Part shown: piece after piece, positions 1 to 7,774 of the stretch
Position numbering within the stretch: position 1 is the first letter of the stretch
Layout: each line of letters starts with the position of its first letter
Origin: RGIG464 sp045643185
GTDB taxonomy: Bacteria > Myxococcota_A > Bradymonadia > UBA4248
Direction: 5' to 3'
NCBI GenBank assembly: GCA_045643185.1
Contig: JAZUKH010000007.1
Span: 1-14,108 of the forward strand
Length of the DNA stretch: 14,108 nucleotides
Position numbers and translations under genes: made by a program
The notes under the pieces: model-generated
The model's input: the letters and a program-made list of their open reading frames with translations, nothing else
Told to the model about the DNA's origin: nothing
The model's database searches: none

Positions 1-35
1 ATACGCCGCTACCCCTTCTGCCTACGGCATGCCGA
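1..35 (+). repeat. Probable edge-truncated copy of the palindromic intergenic repeat
   Basis: The first ~33 bases resemble the outer 3' end of the repeat found at 8824-8973: both read ATACGC, two differing bases, CTACCCCTTC, then GCCT and GGCA with small gaps. The orientation matches the 8824-8973 copy. The rest of the element, including the long palindrome, would lie left of the window. Bases 25-34 (CGGCATGCCG) form a perfect 10-base palindrome that the other copies lack. It lies just past the gspN stop codon, the same kind of 3'-of-gene position as the other two copies. The match is short and gapped, so homology is likely but not certain. Confidence 0.5.
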
Positions 36-61
36 ACGACAGTAAGTTGCGATGAACTGAG

Positions 62-1705
62 TTAACGTTGAAATCTCGGGTCATCGGGGTGACGATTTCG
101 CATATCGCGTTCCAGGGTCTCGTTGATCTCTTCCAAACGAGCACGGTTTCGCGGATTACGCATCATTCTTTCTTCTGTAGCACCGCCGTCGCTTAGGTGT
201 TGCGGACGAACGGCAGGGCCGTTGCTCGGAAAGTCACCACGACGGCCACGGCCGCCGGGGCCTCCTCCAGGACCGCTTGTGCCAGGACCACGTCGCGTTC
301 GTTCACCACGGTTTGGAAGCGCCGCGCCGGCCAGTGGATTGTCGCCCTCCATGGGCGGTGGCTTATGCGCTTCGACTTTTTCAGGCATGGGGGCCGGCGG
401 GAGCGCTTCAGCGACCTCCTTTTTCTTTTCGGGGTTCGGCTCGTCTTTCTTTTCGGGGTTCGGCTCGTCTTTTTTGGCTTCGTCTTTCTTGGCTTCGTCT
501 TTCTTTGACTCGTCTTTCTTTTCGACGACGGGCTTTTCAACCGGGATCGGCGTACCACAATCGGGTTTAAGCTTACCAAGCTGGCCTTCGAGCTTCATAT
601 CGATGGAACCGTCAGCATTGCGTCGACACAGCTGGTAGATGATGTCCATGCTGTTGGTCTCGACCCATTCTTCGGAAGGCTCAATATGGGCGGTGATGTT
701 CAACTTGGCTTTGGCGCCTGCACGTTTGGGCAGCGTAAAATCGCCGGTAATATCGAGTTTGATATCGGGACCGGTCGACGTGAACTTGTTGATCTTCACC
801 GTTTTATCACTCATCTCGAGGTCGGCTTCGACGTCGCCAAGCATTATGAAAGGTAGATCCATCGTCATGTTGCTGCCCATCGGCAATTTAATGCGCTTGG
901 GACAGAGGGCTGTATTGAGCAGGTTAAGCGTGGCATTGACGCTTTCGAGCTCGGTGTTGTGAAGCACGACGTGACCGTCGAAGTCCATTTCGCCATAGAC
1001 CGTCATACCCGTCTTGTTGCCGATCAGGGCAAAGTCACCGAGTGAAATGCGCTGACCTTTGGCCGTTACGTTCATATATTGGTCTTTGGCCGGCGTTTTT
1101 TTGGCTTTTTTAGACTTGGGTTTGCTGTCGTCGTTCGTGTCTTTTTCTTCGCCTTCTGCCGCTTCGTCTTTGTCTTTGTCTCTGTTTCGATTACGGCGTG
1201 TTTTGGCTTTAGGCGCATTCTCGTCATCGTCGTTGGCATTCTCAGCTTTTTCGTCGCTGTCAGCCGCCTTGCGGGAGATGGTCTCAAGCGTGGCATCGAT
1301 CTCACCACCAGCCAGTTTGAGGTTCAACGTGCCGCTGTAATCGCCTTTAATGGATGCAAACAAAGACGGGTCAACAAAAAGCTCATCGATCGTGACGGGC
1401 ATGATCTCGACAGCGGGGGGGCAGTAATAGCCAGAAAATTCGCCGCCGGCCGTTTTCATGTTTTCGGGAACGGGTTCGACACTACGCGGATTCATCGTCA
1501 CGTTTTTGGCCGTGATATTCAACAATGGGCTGATCGACAGATCGCTGATCTCGACACTTTGAGCACCTTTGAATACCTTGGTTTCAAGCGATTTTTCGAT
1601 GAAATGGCGAACCGAATCCATCGGAAAAACGATGCAGACCGCGATGACAAAAGTAAGGATAAAGAGCAGGGCAAGGCCCACTCCGATCAGGAGTTTACGT
1701 TGCAT
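62..1705 (-). CDS. gspN: Type II secretion system protein GspN (delta type, with low-complexity insert and tail)
   Basis: Last gene of the gsp operon, 547 residues. Residues 5-27 form an N-terminal membrane anchor; the rest should be periplasmic. Two beta-rich segments (about 28-144 and 209-388), with AsmA-like phrasing such as ISDLSISPLLNITAKNV and repeated 'LDITGDF/LNITAHI' strands, correspond to the GspN domain of delta-proteobacterial T2SS. A charged Asp/Lys/Arg insert (about 145-208) separates the halves. From about 391 to the end there is a disordered tail: KKDEA/KKDEPNPE repeats, then Pro-rich, Gly/Arg-rich (RGPG, GGRGRRG) and finally a charged helical end. Without insert and tail the length is close to ordinary family members. 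The ATG has GGAG four bases upstream and overlaps the end of gspM by 11 bases, so translation is probably coupled. The exact role of GspN in secretion is poorly defined. The family call rests on operon order plus the N-terminal segment. Confidence 0.82.
   Translation of the reverse strand: MQRKLLIGVGLALLFILTFVIAVCIVFPMDSVRHFIEKSLETKVFKGAQSVEISDLSISPLLNITAKNVTMNPRSVEPVPENMKTAGGEFSGYYCPPAVEIMPVTIDELFVDPSLFASIKGDYSGTLNLKLAGGEIDATLETISRKAADSDEKAENANDDDENAPKAKTRRNRNRDKDKDEAAEGEEKDTNDDSKPKSKKAKKTPAKDQYMNVTAKGQRISLGDFALIGNKTGMTVYGEMDFDGHVVLHNTELESVNATLNLLNTALCPKRIKLPMGSNMTMDLPFIMLGDVEADLEMSDKTVKINKFTSTGPDIKLDITGDFTLPKRAGAKAKLNITAHIEPSEEWVETNSMDIIYQLCRRNADGSIDMKLEGQLGKLKPDCGTPIPVEKPVVEKKDESKKDEAKKDEAKKDEPNPEKKDEPNPEKKKEVAEALPPAPMPEKVEAHKPPPMEGDNPLAGAALPNRGERTRRGPGTSGPGGGPGGRGRRGDFPSNGPAVRPQHLSDGGATEERMMRNPRNRARLEEINETLERDMRNRHPDDPRFQR
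423..520 (-). repeat. Short tandem repeats within gspN (KKDE/PNPE tail)
   Basis: Two 24-base units (each containing CGGGGTTCGGCTCG, at 430-443 and 454-467) are followed by about three 15-base units (TTGGCTTCGTCTTTC and a variant). On the minus strand they encode KKDEPNPE twice and KKDEA/KKDES three times. Units are multiples of three, so copy-number change would alter tail length without shifting the frame. Confidence 0.8.
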
Positions 1706-2297
1706 TTTGCTCCTTCAGTCGATAGGACATGAGTGTGATCGACACGGTCATTTTGGTTTCAGCCGAACTGTTATTGCTCGTGCGGTTAATGCTTAAATGA
1801 CGCATGTAGACAGGGGTATCGAGTTTGTGGATCTGAATCACATATTCAAGGAATTTGCTGTAATCGACGCCCTTGAAGGAGACTTCGATCTCCTGTTCTT
1901 CGGCGCCGGAATCGTCTGACGTTTTACGGGCGTCTTTCGGCGTGACGGTCACGTCAAAACCAAGGTTACTGGCCATACTGGACAAACGGCTGACGATTTT
2001 GGCGTCGGCATTGAGGAGTTTGGTTTTCGTTTGTTCCTTGGCTAGGGTATTTTTGGCGTAGTCGGCGCGATTATCGGCAATATAGGTGAGTGCTTTACGA
2101 TATTCCTCAGTTTCTTTCAACTTGGTGTCCATTGAGCGATTAATGGACGCGAAGACGAAGTAACCGGCGATGCAAACGAGAACGATAGCCGTCACAACGA
2201 GCAACATACGCTCACGTGGCATTAAGCCGTTCCACTTTTCAGCAAGATTTTCTTTTGTTTCCTGAATTTTCAGGGCGAATGCGTTATCACTATTCAC
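1695..2297 (-). CDS. gspM: Type II secretion system protein GspM
   Basis: Inner-membrane component that partners GspL at the base of the secretion machine. The 200-residue protein has a short cytoplasmic head (1-30), one membrane helix (about 31-50), a helical stretch (about 52-105) and a small alpha/beta periplasmic domain at the C-terminus (about 110-195) with the ferredoxin-like pattern 'EIEVSFKGVDYSKFLEYV' seen in GspM/PilO-like proteins. The start is GTG at 2297-2295, supported by a very strong Shine-Dalgarno (AGGAGGAG) about 6 bases upstream. It overlaps the end of gspL by 8 bases and the start of gspN by 11. Sequence alone is weakly conserved in this family, but topology, size and position between gspL and gspN make the call firm. 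Confidence 0.87.
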   Translation of the reverse strand: MNSDNAFALKIQETKENLAEKWNGLMPRERMLLVVTAIVLVCIAGYFVFASINRSMDTKLKETEEYRKALTYIADNRADYAKNTLAKEQTKTKLLNADAKIVSRLSSMASNLGFDVTVTPKDARKTSDDSGAEEQEIEVSFKGVDYSKFLEYVIQIHKLDTPVYMRHLSINRTSNNSSAETKMTVSITLMSYRLKEQNAT

Positions 2298-3945
2298 TAT
2301 CGTCTCCTCCTGTTGCGCAATGATTGGCTTCTACGCGCAGCGTAAAGGCGGTTCGTTCTTTAACTTTTGAAGTTTTGGGTTCGGCGATCTCGTCGGGGAA
2401 ACATTCATACTGTTCGAGGAGCTGCATGAATTTGGGCAGTCCGTCGTCACCGGCAACTTCACCGCGCAGCGTCACGATCTTTCGTTGTGTATCGATGTCG
2501 AGCTGGGAGAGTTCCAAGTCGATCCCCGTCATGTTATTGGTGATCTCGTTGGAAAGCCACTCGAAGTGCTCGAAAGCGGTCTTCTGCGGCAGGAAATTGT
2601 AGCCTTTACTGGACTCGATTTCTTTTTTAATAGCGTTGTAGGACGTCATTTTTTTGCCGAAGACGTCCTGGCTGGCCTGTTCAAGCGCGGCTTTTAACTG
2701 ATCGTGTTCGGCGTTCACGGTTTTGACGCGAGTCGACATCATGAAGATCGCGCTGATGATGAGGATCACGACGAGGGAAGCGAGGATCCACTTGTTATCT
2801 TTAAGATATTCGAGTGAGCCTTTATGGGCGAGTTCGCCGCGACGAAGGTTGAGCGGACAAGCGCCGTCGATGTTTTTCAAAGCGGCGACGGCAGCACTGA
2901 GTGCCACGATCGAAAAATCGGGGTCAAGCGTGGCTTCAGGCGTACGGGCTGGCAATTCGCGCGTACAGGTGACGCCCATTTGACGTGACATCCAAGCTTC
3001 GAGGCCAGCCAGGCGTGCGCCGTTGCCGGTCAGGTAGATGGCAACGGGGTCTTTGCGGCTTGTCATGGCGTAGCGCATCAACGTCTGGTTGACGGCGGTA
3101 AACAGCATGGAAATGCCGTTCAGACAGGCGTTCGCCAGTGTGGTGATCTGAGTGGGGTTATCGAGGGGCACGATCTGACCGGCGTCGACGAGTTGTTTGT
3201 ACACGGCCATTTCTTCGCCGGGCATGGCGACAAAGCCGCTCGAGCATTTGAGCAGCTCTGCGTCATCAAGCGACATTTCGAAGCTCTGAGTGATCGCTTC
3301 GTCGATGCGATGACTACCCAGTTTGAGCGCGCGACTGATCTTGATCACACCGTCTTCGATGATCAACAACGTGGCTTTGTTTGCGCCGATATCCAAAACC
3401 GCAACGGGGTCGGCAGGAAAGTCGAAAAATGACGACACGGCGTAAGGCATGGCCTGAAGCTCTGGAATCATCACGTGCGGTTCCAGGCGATAGGGCTTAA
3501 ACAGGTCGATCGACTGACGAAGTTTTTCGCGAGAGTAGTTGAGAACAGTCACGTCGTAACCGTCAGATTCGCCTTCGGCCTGAGCTTTGACTGGCTCGCC
3601 AACTTCGAACGAAAGCTGCGTGTCGTCCGTGATCGTCCAGGTCTCGGCCATCGTCATTTCGAGGACCTTGTCGATGACGCGGGGGTCATTGAATGCAAAA
3701 ACTTTGTGGGCCATCAGCGCCGACGTCGATTCGACCGCTTGACCAATCGCGTCGATCGACTGGGATTTGTTTTCGTATACCCAGTCCGATAAATGCTGAA
3801 GCACTTCGGCGCGTTCCTCTTCCGATTCCGGAAGACGCGCACTTGTCTGGCGTTCCAACGTCACTCGCTCGCCGTCGAAGAGACAGACTGCAAGGTGAAT
3901 GGCTTGCGCGCCGTTTTCTATACCGATTGTTCTGTGTGATGCCAT
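2290..3945 (-). CDS. gspL: Type II secretion system protein GspL with PilM-like actin-fold cytoplasmic domain
   Basis: GspL normally binds the GspE ATPase in the cytoplasm and GspM in the membrane. In this 551-residue protein the cytoplasmic part (1-383) is an actin-fold domain of PilM/FtsA type. It starts with an IGIENGAQAIHLAV strand pair, then a nucleotide-pocket-like phosphate loop 'VAVLDIGANKATLLI' (about residues 181-195), and a late 'IYLTGNGARLAGLEAWM' adenosine-motif-like segment. A membrane helix follows at about 384-403, then a periplasmic coiled stretch (about 408-445) and a small ferredoxin-like domain (about 465-540). This full PilM-plus-membrane layout is the one known from delta-proteobacterial GspL. 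The gene follows gspK after a 77-base gap and overlaps gspM by 8 bases. No strong Shine-Dalgarno precedes the ATG, but the first residues fit the first strand of the fold. Confidence 0.92.
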   Translation of the reverse strand: MASHRTIGIENGAQAIHLAVCLFDGERVTLERQTSARLPESEEERAEVLQHLSDWVYENKSQSIDAIGQAVESTSALMAHKVFAFNDPRVIDKVLEMTMAETWTITDDTQLSFEVGEPVKAQAEGESDGYDVTVLNYSREKLRQSIDLFKPYRLEPHVMIPELQAMPYAVSSFFDFPADPVAVLDIGANKATLLIIEDGVIKISRALKLGSHRIDEAITQSFEMSLDDAELLKCSSGFVAMPGEEMAVYKQLVDAGQIVPLDNPTQITTLANACLNGISMLFTAVNQTLMRYAMTSRKDPVAIYLTGNGARLAGLEAWMSRQMGVTCTRELPARTPEATLDPDFSIVALSAAVAALKNIDGACPLNLRRGELAHKGSLEYLKDNKWILASLVVILIISAIFMMSTRVKTVNAEHDQLKAALEQASQDVFGKKMTSYNAIKKEIESSKGYNFLPQKTAFEHFEWLSNEITNNMTGIDLELSQLDIDTQRKIVTLRGEVAGDDGLPKFMQLLEQYECFPDEIAEPKTSKVKERTAFTLRVEANHCATGGDDSE

Positions 3946-4022
3946 GGATTGATTCTAACTTTATGTGTCGCTCACAGGTCTTCCAAAATTATCCAGGAAA
4001 AACCTAAAATTGAAACCTTGTC
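3946..4022 (-). other. Intra-operon gap between gspK and gspL
   Basis: This 77-base AT-rich spacer is the only sizeable gap in an otherwise overlapping operon. I see no convincing terminator. There are only weak self-complementary bits (AGG/CCT and TTCC/GGAA pairs around 3990-4010). It could hold an internal promoter or processing site, but nothing in the sequence decides that. Confidence 0.35.
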
Positions 4023-5537
4023 TTAATATTCACGCCAGTAAAGGAACTTGCCGCCTGTCGTATTGAAGTCGATGACTGCTGAAAGTTTGCGCTGCGTGCC
4101 GCCATACTCGCCCACGGCTGTCATCCTGAAGATGCGCGGGCTCGCCGTCGTGATGTTCGCATATAATGTATTAGTGTTAAACGTCAAGTTTGAGACGCCG
4201 CCAGGAAGACCCTGAACGGTCGTGATGTTTTCACCTAACATCAGGTAGGCGGTCGGAGAATAGAGAAGAAATTTGGGGATCAGGGAGGCGTCATCCATCA
4301 TGGCCTGAACGACCTTATAGAATTCTGCCACGTTGCGGAAAGGAACGATGGTGCCGTTCGCAACGACGCCAGGAATGATCGATGTTTCGTTCTCGACCGT
4401 GTAAAGGTAGAGAAGGTTCATCGGATTCGAGACGAATTGCTGATAACCCTCGATGGCCATTGAAAGAATGAGCAGAGAAGAACCGATCGTCGGGTCGGCA
4501 CATGCCCAGATCTTACTTTCCGATTTCCCAGAATCGTCGGTTGAGATCGCGTTACAAAGGGCCGCGTAAAGAACTTTGGCCGAGGCAAGGTTGACGTTGA
4601 TCTTTTCGACCGGATAAACGGTCAACGTTTCGCCAAAGACTTCCATGAGATCGTCGCCAAAGCCGGCGACTTCGTAGAGCTCATCAAGCGTCGTAAATTT
4701 TGCGTTCTTAACTTTATATTTTTTGCGCTGATCAATATACAAACTTGATTCATCACCACTGGATTCCTCAAGAACGCAATCATCATTAATATAGGTTTTT
4801 TCGCTGTCTGCATCGACCCAGTCAATGAGTGCCGCCAGAATATCCATACGACCGACGCGCGTTTCTTTGCCAGACTGGACGTCGAAAAGATCGTCGTATT
4901 CCTTGCTCGCCATCATCATACAAAAATCATATAGATCTTTCTGATTAGCGCCAGCAGCGAACTTATTAATATTCAATCGACCGGCTTCCGGAACGACGCG
5001 AACGTTAAAATCCCCAGTTTCATCCCCCATGGCATCGACGCCAGCGGCTTTGAGGTCATAACTCGCGATCGTGTGATTCGCATTGGGCACGTCAACGGCG
5101 ATGACGCCCGTTTTAAACGGTTTCATCAGCATATCCAGAATGGAGTACATCTGGAAATTCGAACGTTTGATACGCTGTCCAAAGAACTCGTCAGCCTCGA
5201 GTTCGTACTGATACGTCAGCATCAGACGGCCAAGATTCAGGGCTGATTTAGCCTTGTAGTAGGCTTTCATGTCATCGCGCACGTTTGACGAGATCATGTA
5301 GCTCACCTGGCTGTTCATGAAACTCGAAATGACGGTGGCGCTCATGATCGTGATATAGGTCAGAACGAGCAACAACGCGACACCGCGGTTCGTTTTCACG
5401 GCTTTGCTGGCAACCGGACGGTCGAGCAGCTTCAAAAACTGCGCGCATCGACGTCCCCAGCGAATGAGCCGGGCACTGGCTGGTTTGCACAATGTCGCCT
5501 GAGGGCGGTTTTGACTGGGAATTCTGTGTCCAAACAT
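4023..5537 (-). CDS. gspK: Type II secretion minor pseudopilin GspK
   Basis: Large minor pseudopilin that sits at the tip of the T2SS pseudopilus with GspI and GspJ. The prepilin site is at residues 51-53 (NRG|VALLLVLTYITIMSA). As usual for GspK, mature position 5 is not Glu but a hydrophobic residue. The long globular part (about 75-504) includes 'YYKAKSALNLGRLML', 'RVVPEAGRLNINKFA', 'LAALIDWVDADSEK', 'YEVAGFGDDLMEVFGE' and 'KINVNLASAKVLYA', the typical GspK phrases including its helix-hairpin-helix-like alpha domain. The ATG at 5537 overlaps the gspJ stop (TAATG). This gives a 52-residue leader, far longer than usual. An in-frame GTG at 5399 would give a normal leader (MKTNRG) but has no visible ribosome site and would leave a 137-base gap. 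I keep the coupled ATG. Confidence 0.93.
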   Translation of the reverse strand: MFGHRIPSQNRPQATLCKPASARLIRWGRRCAQFLKLLDRPVASKAVKTNRGVALLLVLTYITIMSATVISSFMNSQVSYMISSNVRDDMKAYYKAKSALNLGRLMLTYQYELEADEFFGQRIKRSNFQMYSILDMLMKPFKTGVIAVDVPNANHTIASYDLKAAGVDAMGDETGDFNVRVVPEAGRLNINKFAAGANQKDLYDFCMMMASKEYDDLFDVQSGKETRVGRMDILAALIDWVDADSEKTYINDDCVLEESSGDESSLYIDQRKKYKVKNAKFTTLDELYEVAGFGDDLMEVFGETLTVYPVEKINVNLASAKVLYAALCNAISTDDSGKSESKIWACADPTIGSSLLILSMAIEGYQQFVSNPMNLLYLYTVENETSIIPGVVANGTIVPFRNVAEFYKVVQAMMDDASLIPKFLLYSPTAYLMLGENITTVQGLPGGVSNLTFNTNTLYANITTASPRIFRMTAVGEYGGTQRKLSAVIDFNTTGGKFLYWREY

Positions 5538-6271
5538 TAGAAATCCAAAGCCTCCGTGAGATGGATCTGGGCCTGGGTCGTGATCAACATAGGTTCGTCG
5601 GACCCCAGCGGGTCGTCGATCTCAATTTCGATCTTCACGCGACTCGGCAGACGTTTTTCAAATTCGGTGGTTTCGGTATCCCACTCGTCGATCCAACCGT
5701 CGTCACCGACGGTGCGATCGGCTTTGGAATCATCCCAATATTGTAGCTTGAACGTGCGCACGTGATCCAGCAACGGAATGATCGTGCCGCCCTTTTCAAA
5801 TTCGTCGTTGATCGGCGCTTGTTCTCGACGAACGAGATATTGTTCATACTCACCTTCGTCGTTGCGCATTTCTTTGAGAAAATAAGAGATCTCGCTCTGA
5901 TCACCGACTTTTTCGTCGCGAAACATGCGGACGTAGCCCATGCTCGTAAAATCTACGCGATCGTTGGTGCCCAAAAAACCAGTTTTATAGCGTTCTTCGG
6001 TCTGGCTTTCATCGATCCCGTGCACCGTCATGAAGGCGGTACTCATGTCGCGCACGATGCGGTTGACTGCCTGTTCGACGCCATGCAGGCGTTCGTTGAT
6101 GTCCTGCATGCGTTCGGTATTACGCGATGCGGTCGAGAACGAACTCCACGCAAAAGCCATGACGGCTGCAAGCAAGGCGACCGAGATCATGACTTCGATC
6201 ATCGTCATGCCGACGCGTACGGGGCGTTTTACAAAAAACGCCTGAGTCTCTTTGATTTCAAAGGTTTTCAT
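5537..6271 (-). CDS. gspJ: Type II secretion minor pseudopilin GspJ
   Basis: Minor pseudopilin of the tip complex, 244 residues, close to the family's usual size. The prepilin peptidase site follows residue 21 (RVG|MTMIEVMISVALLAAVM), with Glu at mature position 5 and a hydrophobic helix to about residue 46. The globular part begins with the heptad-like 'NERLHGVEQAVNRIVRDMSTAFM', as in GspJ, and continues with 'RVDFTSMGYVRM', 'EISYFLKEM' and 'LVRREQAPI', matching the GspJ beta domain. The ATG has AGGG about 8 bases upstream. That site overlaps the gspI stop codon, so the two genes are probably coupled. The end overlaps the gspK start by one base. Confidence 0.94.
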   Translation of the reverse strand: MKTFEIKETQAFFVKRPVRVGMTMIEVMISVALLAAVMAFAWSSFSTASRNTERMQDINERLHGVEQAVNRIVRDMSTAFMTVHGIDESQTEERYKTGFLGTNDRVDFTSMGYVRMFRDEKVGDQSEISYFLKEMRNDEGEYEQYLVRREQAPINDEFEKGGTIIPLLDHVRTFKLQYWDDSKADRTVGDDGWIDEWDTETTEFEKRLPSRVKIEIEIDDPLGSDEPMLITTQAQIHLTEALDF

Positions 6272-6280
6272 GCGTTTTCC

Positions 6281-6445
6281 CTAGTTTGAACCTGCTTTTC
6301 CACCACGGCTTCCGCCGCCTGAGCTGCCACGGCTTCCGCCGCCCGCGCCGCCACGGTTGCTGCTTCCCAGATTGCTGCGGCTTCCGCTGCCTGTACTGCC
6401 AGTGTTGCTCTTCGAGCCGCCGCCGTTCTTGGAACTCGACGCTTT
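6281..6445 (-). repeat. Gly/Ser-rich low-complexity coding segment at the 3' end of gspI
   Basis: GGxSRGxS-like motifs recur at the DNA level as variants of GCTGCCACGGCTTCCGCCGCC (for example near 6300-6360). This segment encodes the last 55 residues of GspI, which are rich in Gly, Ser, Arg and Lys and probably disordered. Confidence 0.7.
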
Positions 6446-7084
6446 TTTGTCTGCCGCGACATCACTCGTGCCATCCGCGATCGTACCATCATCATCTGTC
6501 GCCGTGACCGACGAGCCGCTCGCGCCACTGCCCGCATCGACTTCAAGAATCGTAATGAATTGAGAGACCGTCAGCGTCTGTTCCACGCCCAGATAATCCC
6601 ACGTCGTCGTCAGCGTGATCTTGCGAATGCGCTGACCCAACTGGTTCAAAATCGTCGGAAGATAGCTGACCATCAACGGCAAAAACTGCGTGATCGCAAG
6701 GTTACCGGAAAGTGAACCTTCCTGGTCGCCCGAGCCGTAAAGCTGATTCGTGACCGATTCGACGAAGTCATTGGCGGCATTGTCGTCGATCTCGATCGAT
6801 TGGACCACGGCTTCCCAATAGATGTCTCCGTAGCCCATGTCGCCAAAATCGCCGCTCTGAGTGTCCACATAGTCTTCTTCCAGACCTTCTTCGGCGATCT
6901 GTTGCTGAACTTCGTATTCGAGGTCCTGCATCTTGGCACGCGTCAGCATCGTGACGACAGACGTGTTGTTCGCATACCCCATCAGGCGAAGCGACGTGTT
7001 TTGCGTCGTCATCAGGATCGACACGCTCAACGCCAAAATAAAAATGGCGATCATGAGCTCAAGCAACGTAAATCCGCGTCTCAT
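6281..7084 (-). CDS. gspI: Type II secretion minor pseudopilin GspI with Gly/Ser-rich C-terminal extension
   Basis: Minor pseudopilin that nucleates the pseudopilus tip. The leader is very short (MRRG|FTLLELMIAIFILALSVSIL), with mature Glu5 followed by a hydrophobic helix. The GspI-like core runs to about residue 182 and includes 'AKMQDLEYEVQQQ', 'YWEAVVQSIEID' and a closing strand region 'KITLTTTWDYLGVEQTLTVSQFITI'. Ordinary GspI proteins are around 120-140 residues; this one is 267. The excess comes partly from an insertion in the globular part and mainly from an acidic Gly/Ser/Asp linker (about 183-212) and a basic Gly/Ser/Arg/Lys tail (213-267). The ATG directly follows the gspH stop (TAGATG), so the genes are coupled. 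The pseudopilin call is very firm. GspI rather than another minor pseudopilin is based on gene order and the helix phrase. Confidence 0.88.
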   Translation of the reverse strand: MRRGFTLLELMIAIFILALSVSILMTTQNTSLRLMGYANNTSVVTMLTRAKMQDLEYEVQQQIAEEGLEEDYVDTQSGDFGDMGYGDIYWEAVVQSIEIDDNAANDFVESVTNQLYGSGDQEGSLSGNLAITQFLPLMVSYLPTILNQLGQRIRKITLTTTWDYLGVEQTLTVSQFITILEVDAGSGASGSSVTATDDDGTIADGTSDVAADKKASSSKNGGGSKSNTGSTGSGSRSNLGSSNRGGAGGGSRGSSGGGSRGGKAGSN

Positions 7085-7774
7085 CTAGTCGTCCTCCTCT
7101 TCTTCAAAGAATGAGGATGAGATTTCCAGTTTGCCGGGCTGAACCGAGGAATTGCCTGTCAAAGGACTGATCGAGATCGTGTAAAAAATACCGCCTTCTT
7201 CGTCATTTTTGGCCTTCTCATCGCCAAGGTAGACGACCGAACGTTCCACAAAGCCGTTCGAAAAAAAGTTGATGGTACCAACGCCCTCGGTTTGGATCTC
7301 ATCGTGGTGCGAGGTCATGAGCCCGATGAAATACACACCTTCCTTCAGTTTGGCATCATCGCCTGTCAAAAACATTTCATCGACGGCCGTGCGCTGCACG
7401 CGACCGAATTTCGTATCTTCTTCGTCGAGCTTTTCGGCGCGTTCCGAGTCGCGCCAAAGATTCTCGCTGTCGCGGTTTTTCATGGTTGTACCGCGTAATT
7501 CGTCGTCGCTCAGACCGCCGGACAAAACGAGTTCCTCAACCGTAAACTCGTTCGTCTCGAAATCCATTTTGAGCTGCAAGGTCTTGTTGGACGTCGCAGA
7601 CATGTTGAAAATATAGCGCACCGCCGAGCTAAAACGAAGCGATTCACCGCTTACGTCGGCTCGTCCAATGATGCCAAAGCTGAACGCCGCCATCGTCATC
7701 ATCGCCGCCATAATGACGACGACGATCATAATTTCTACGAGCGTAAAGCCCTTGTTTTGATTCCCGATCTTCAT
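7085..7774 (-). CDS. gspH: Type II secretion minor pseudopilin GspH
   Basis: First gene of this gsp operon. The leader MKIGNQNKG is followed by the class-III signal FTLVEIMIVVVIMAAMMTMAA, with Glu5 and a long hydrophobic helix. The following 'SLRFSSAVRYIFNMSATSNKTL' and 'LKMDFETNEFTVEEL' match the GspH pattern (helix, then a beta pair with a 'xxDFExNxFxVEE' phrase). The C-terminal third is acidic, ending EEEEDD. I chose the ATG at 7774, which gives a normal 9-residue leader. A GTG at 7804 with GGGGCAGGA about 8 bases upstream would add 10 residues and cannot be excluded. The stop abuts the gspI start (TAGATG). GspG, the major pseudopilin, normally precedes gspH but is absent here. Confidence 0.88.
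   Translation of the reverse strand: MKIGNQNKGFTLVEIMIVVVIMAAMMTMAAFSFGIIGRADVSGESLRFSSAVRYIFNMSATSNKTLQLKMDFETNEFTVEELVLSGGLSDDELRGTTMKNRDSENLWRDSERAEKLDEEDTKFGRVQRTAVDEMFLTGDDAKLKEGVYFIGLMTSHHDEIQTEGVGTINFFSNGFVERSVVYLGDEKAKNDEEGGIFYTISISPLTGNSSVQPGKLEISSSFFEEEEDD

Noticed and set aside
123..638. Plus-strand open frame opposite gspN (Ser/Phe/Gly-rich)
   Set aside because: Complement of the low-complexity gspN tail; composition is not protein-like and no ribosome site is present.
1079..1732. Long plus-strand frame opposite the gspN N-terminal half
   Set aside because: Antisense shadow of a well-supported gene in an overlapping operon; no family features.
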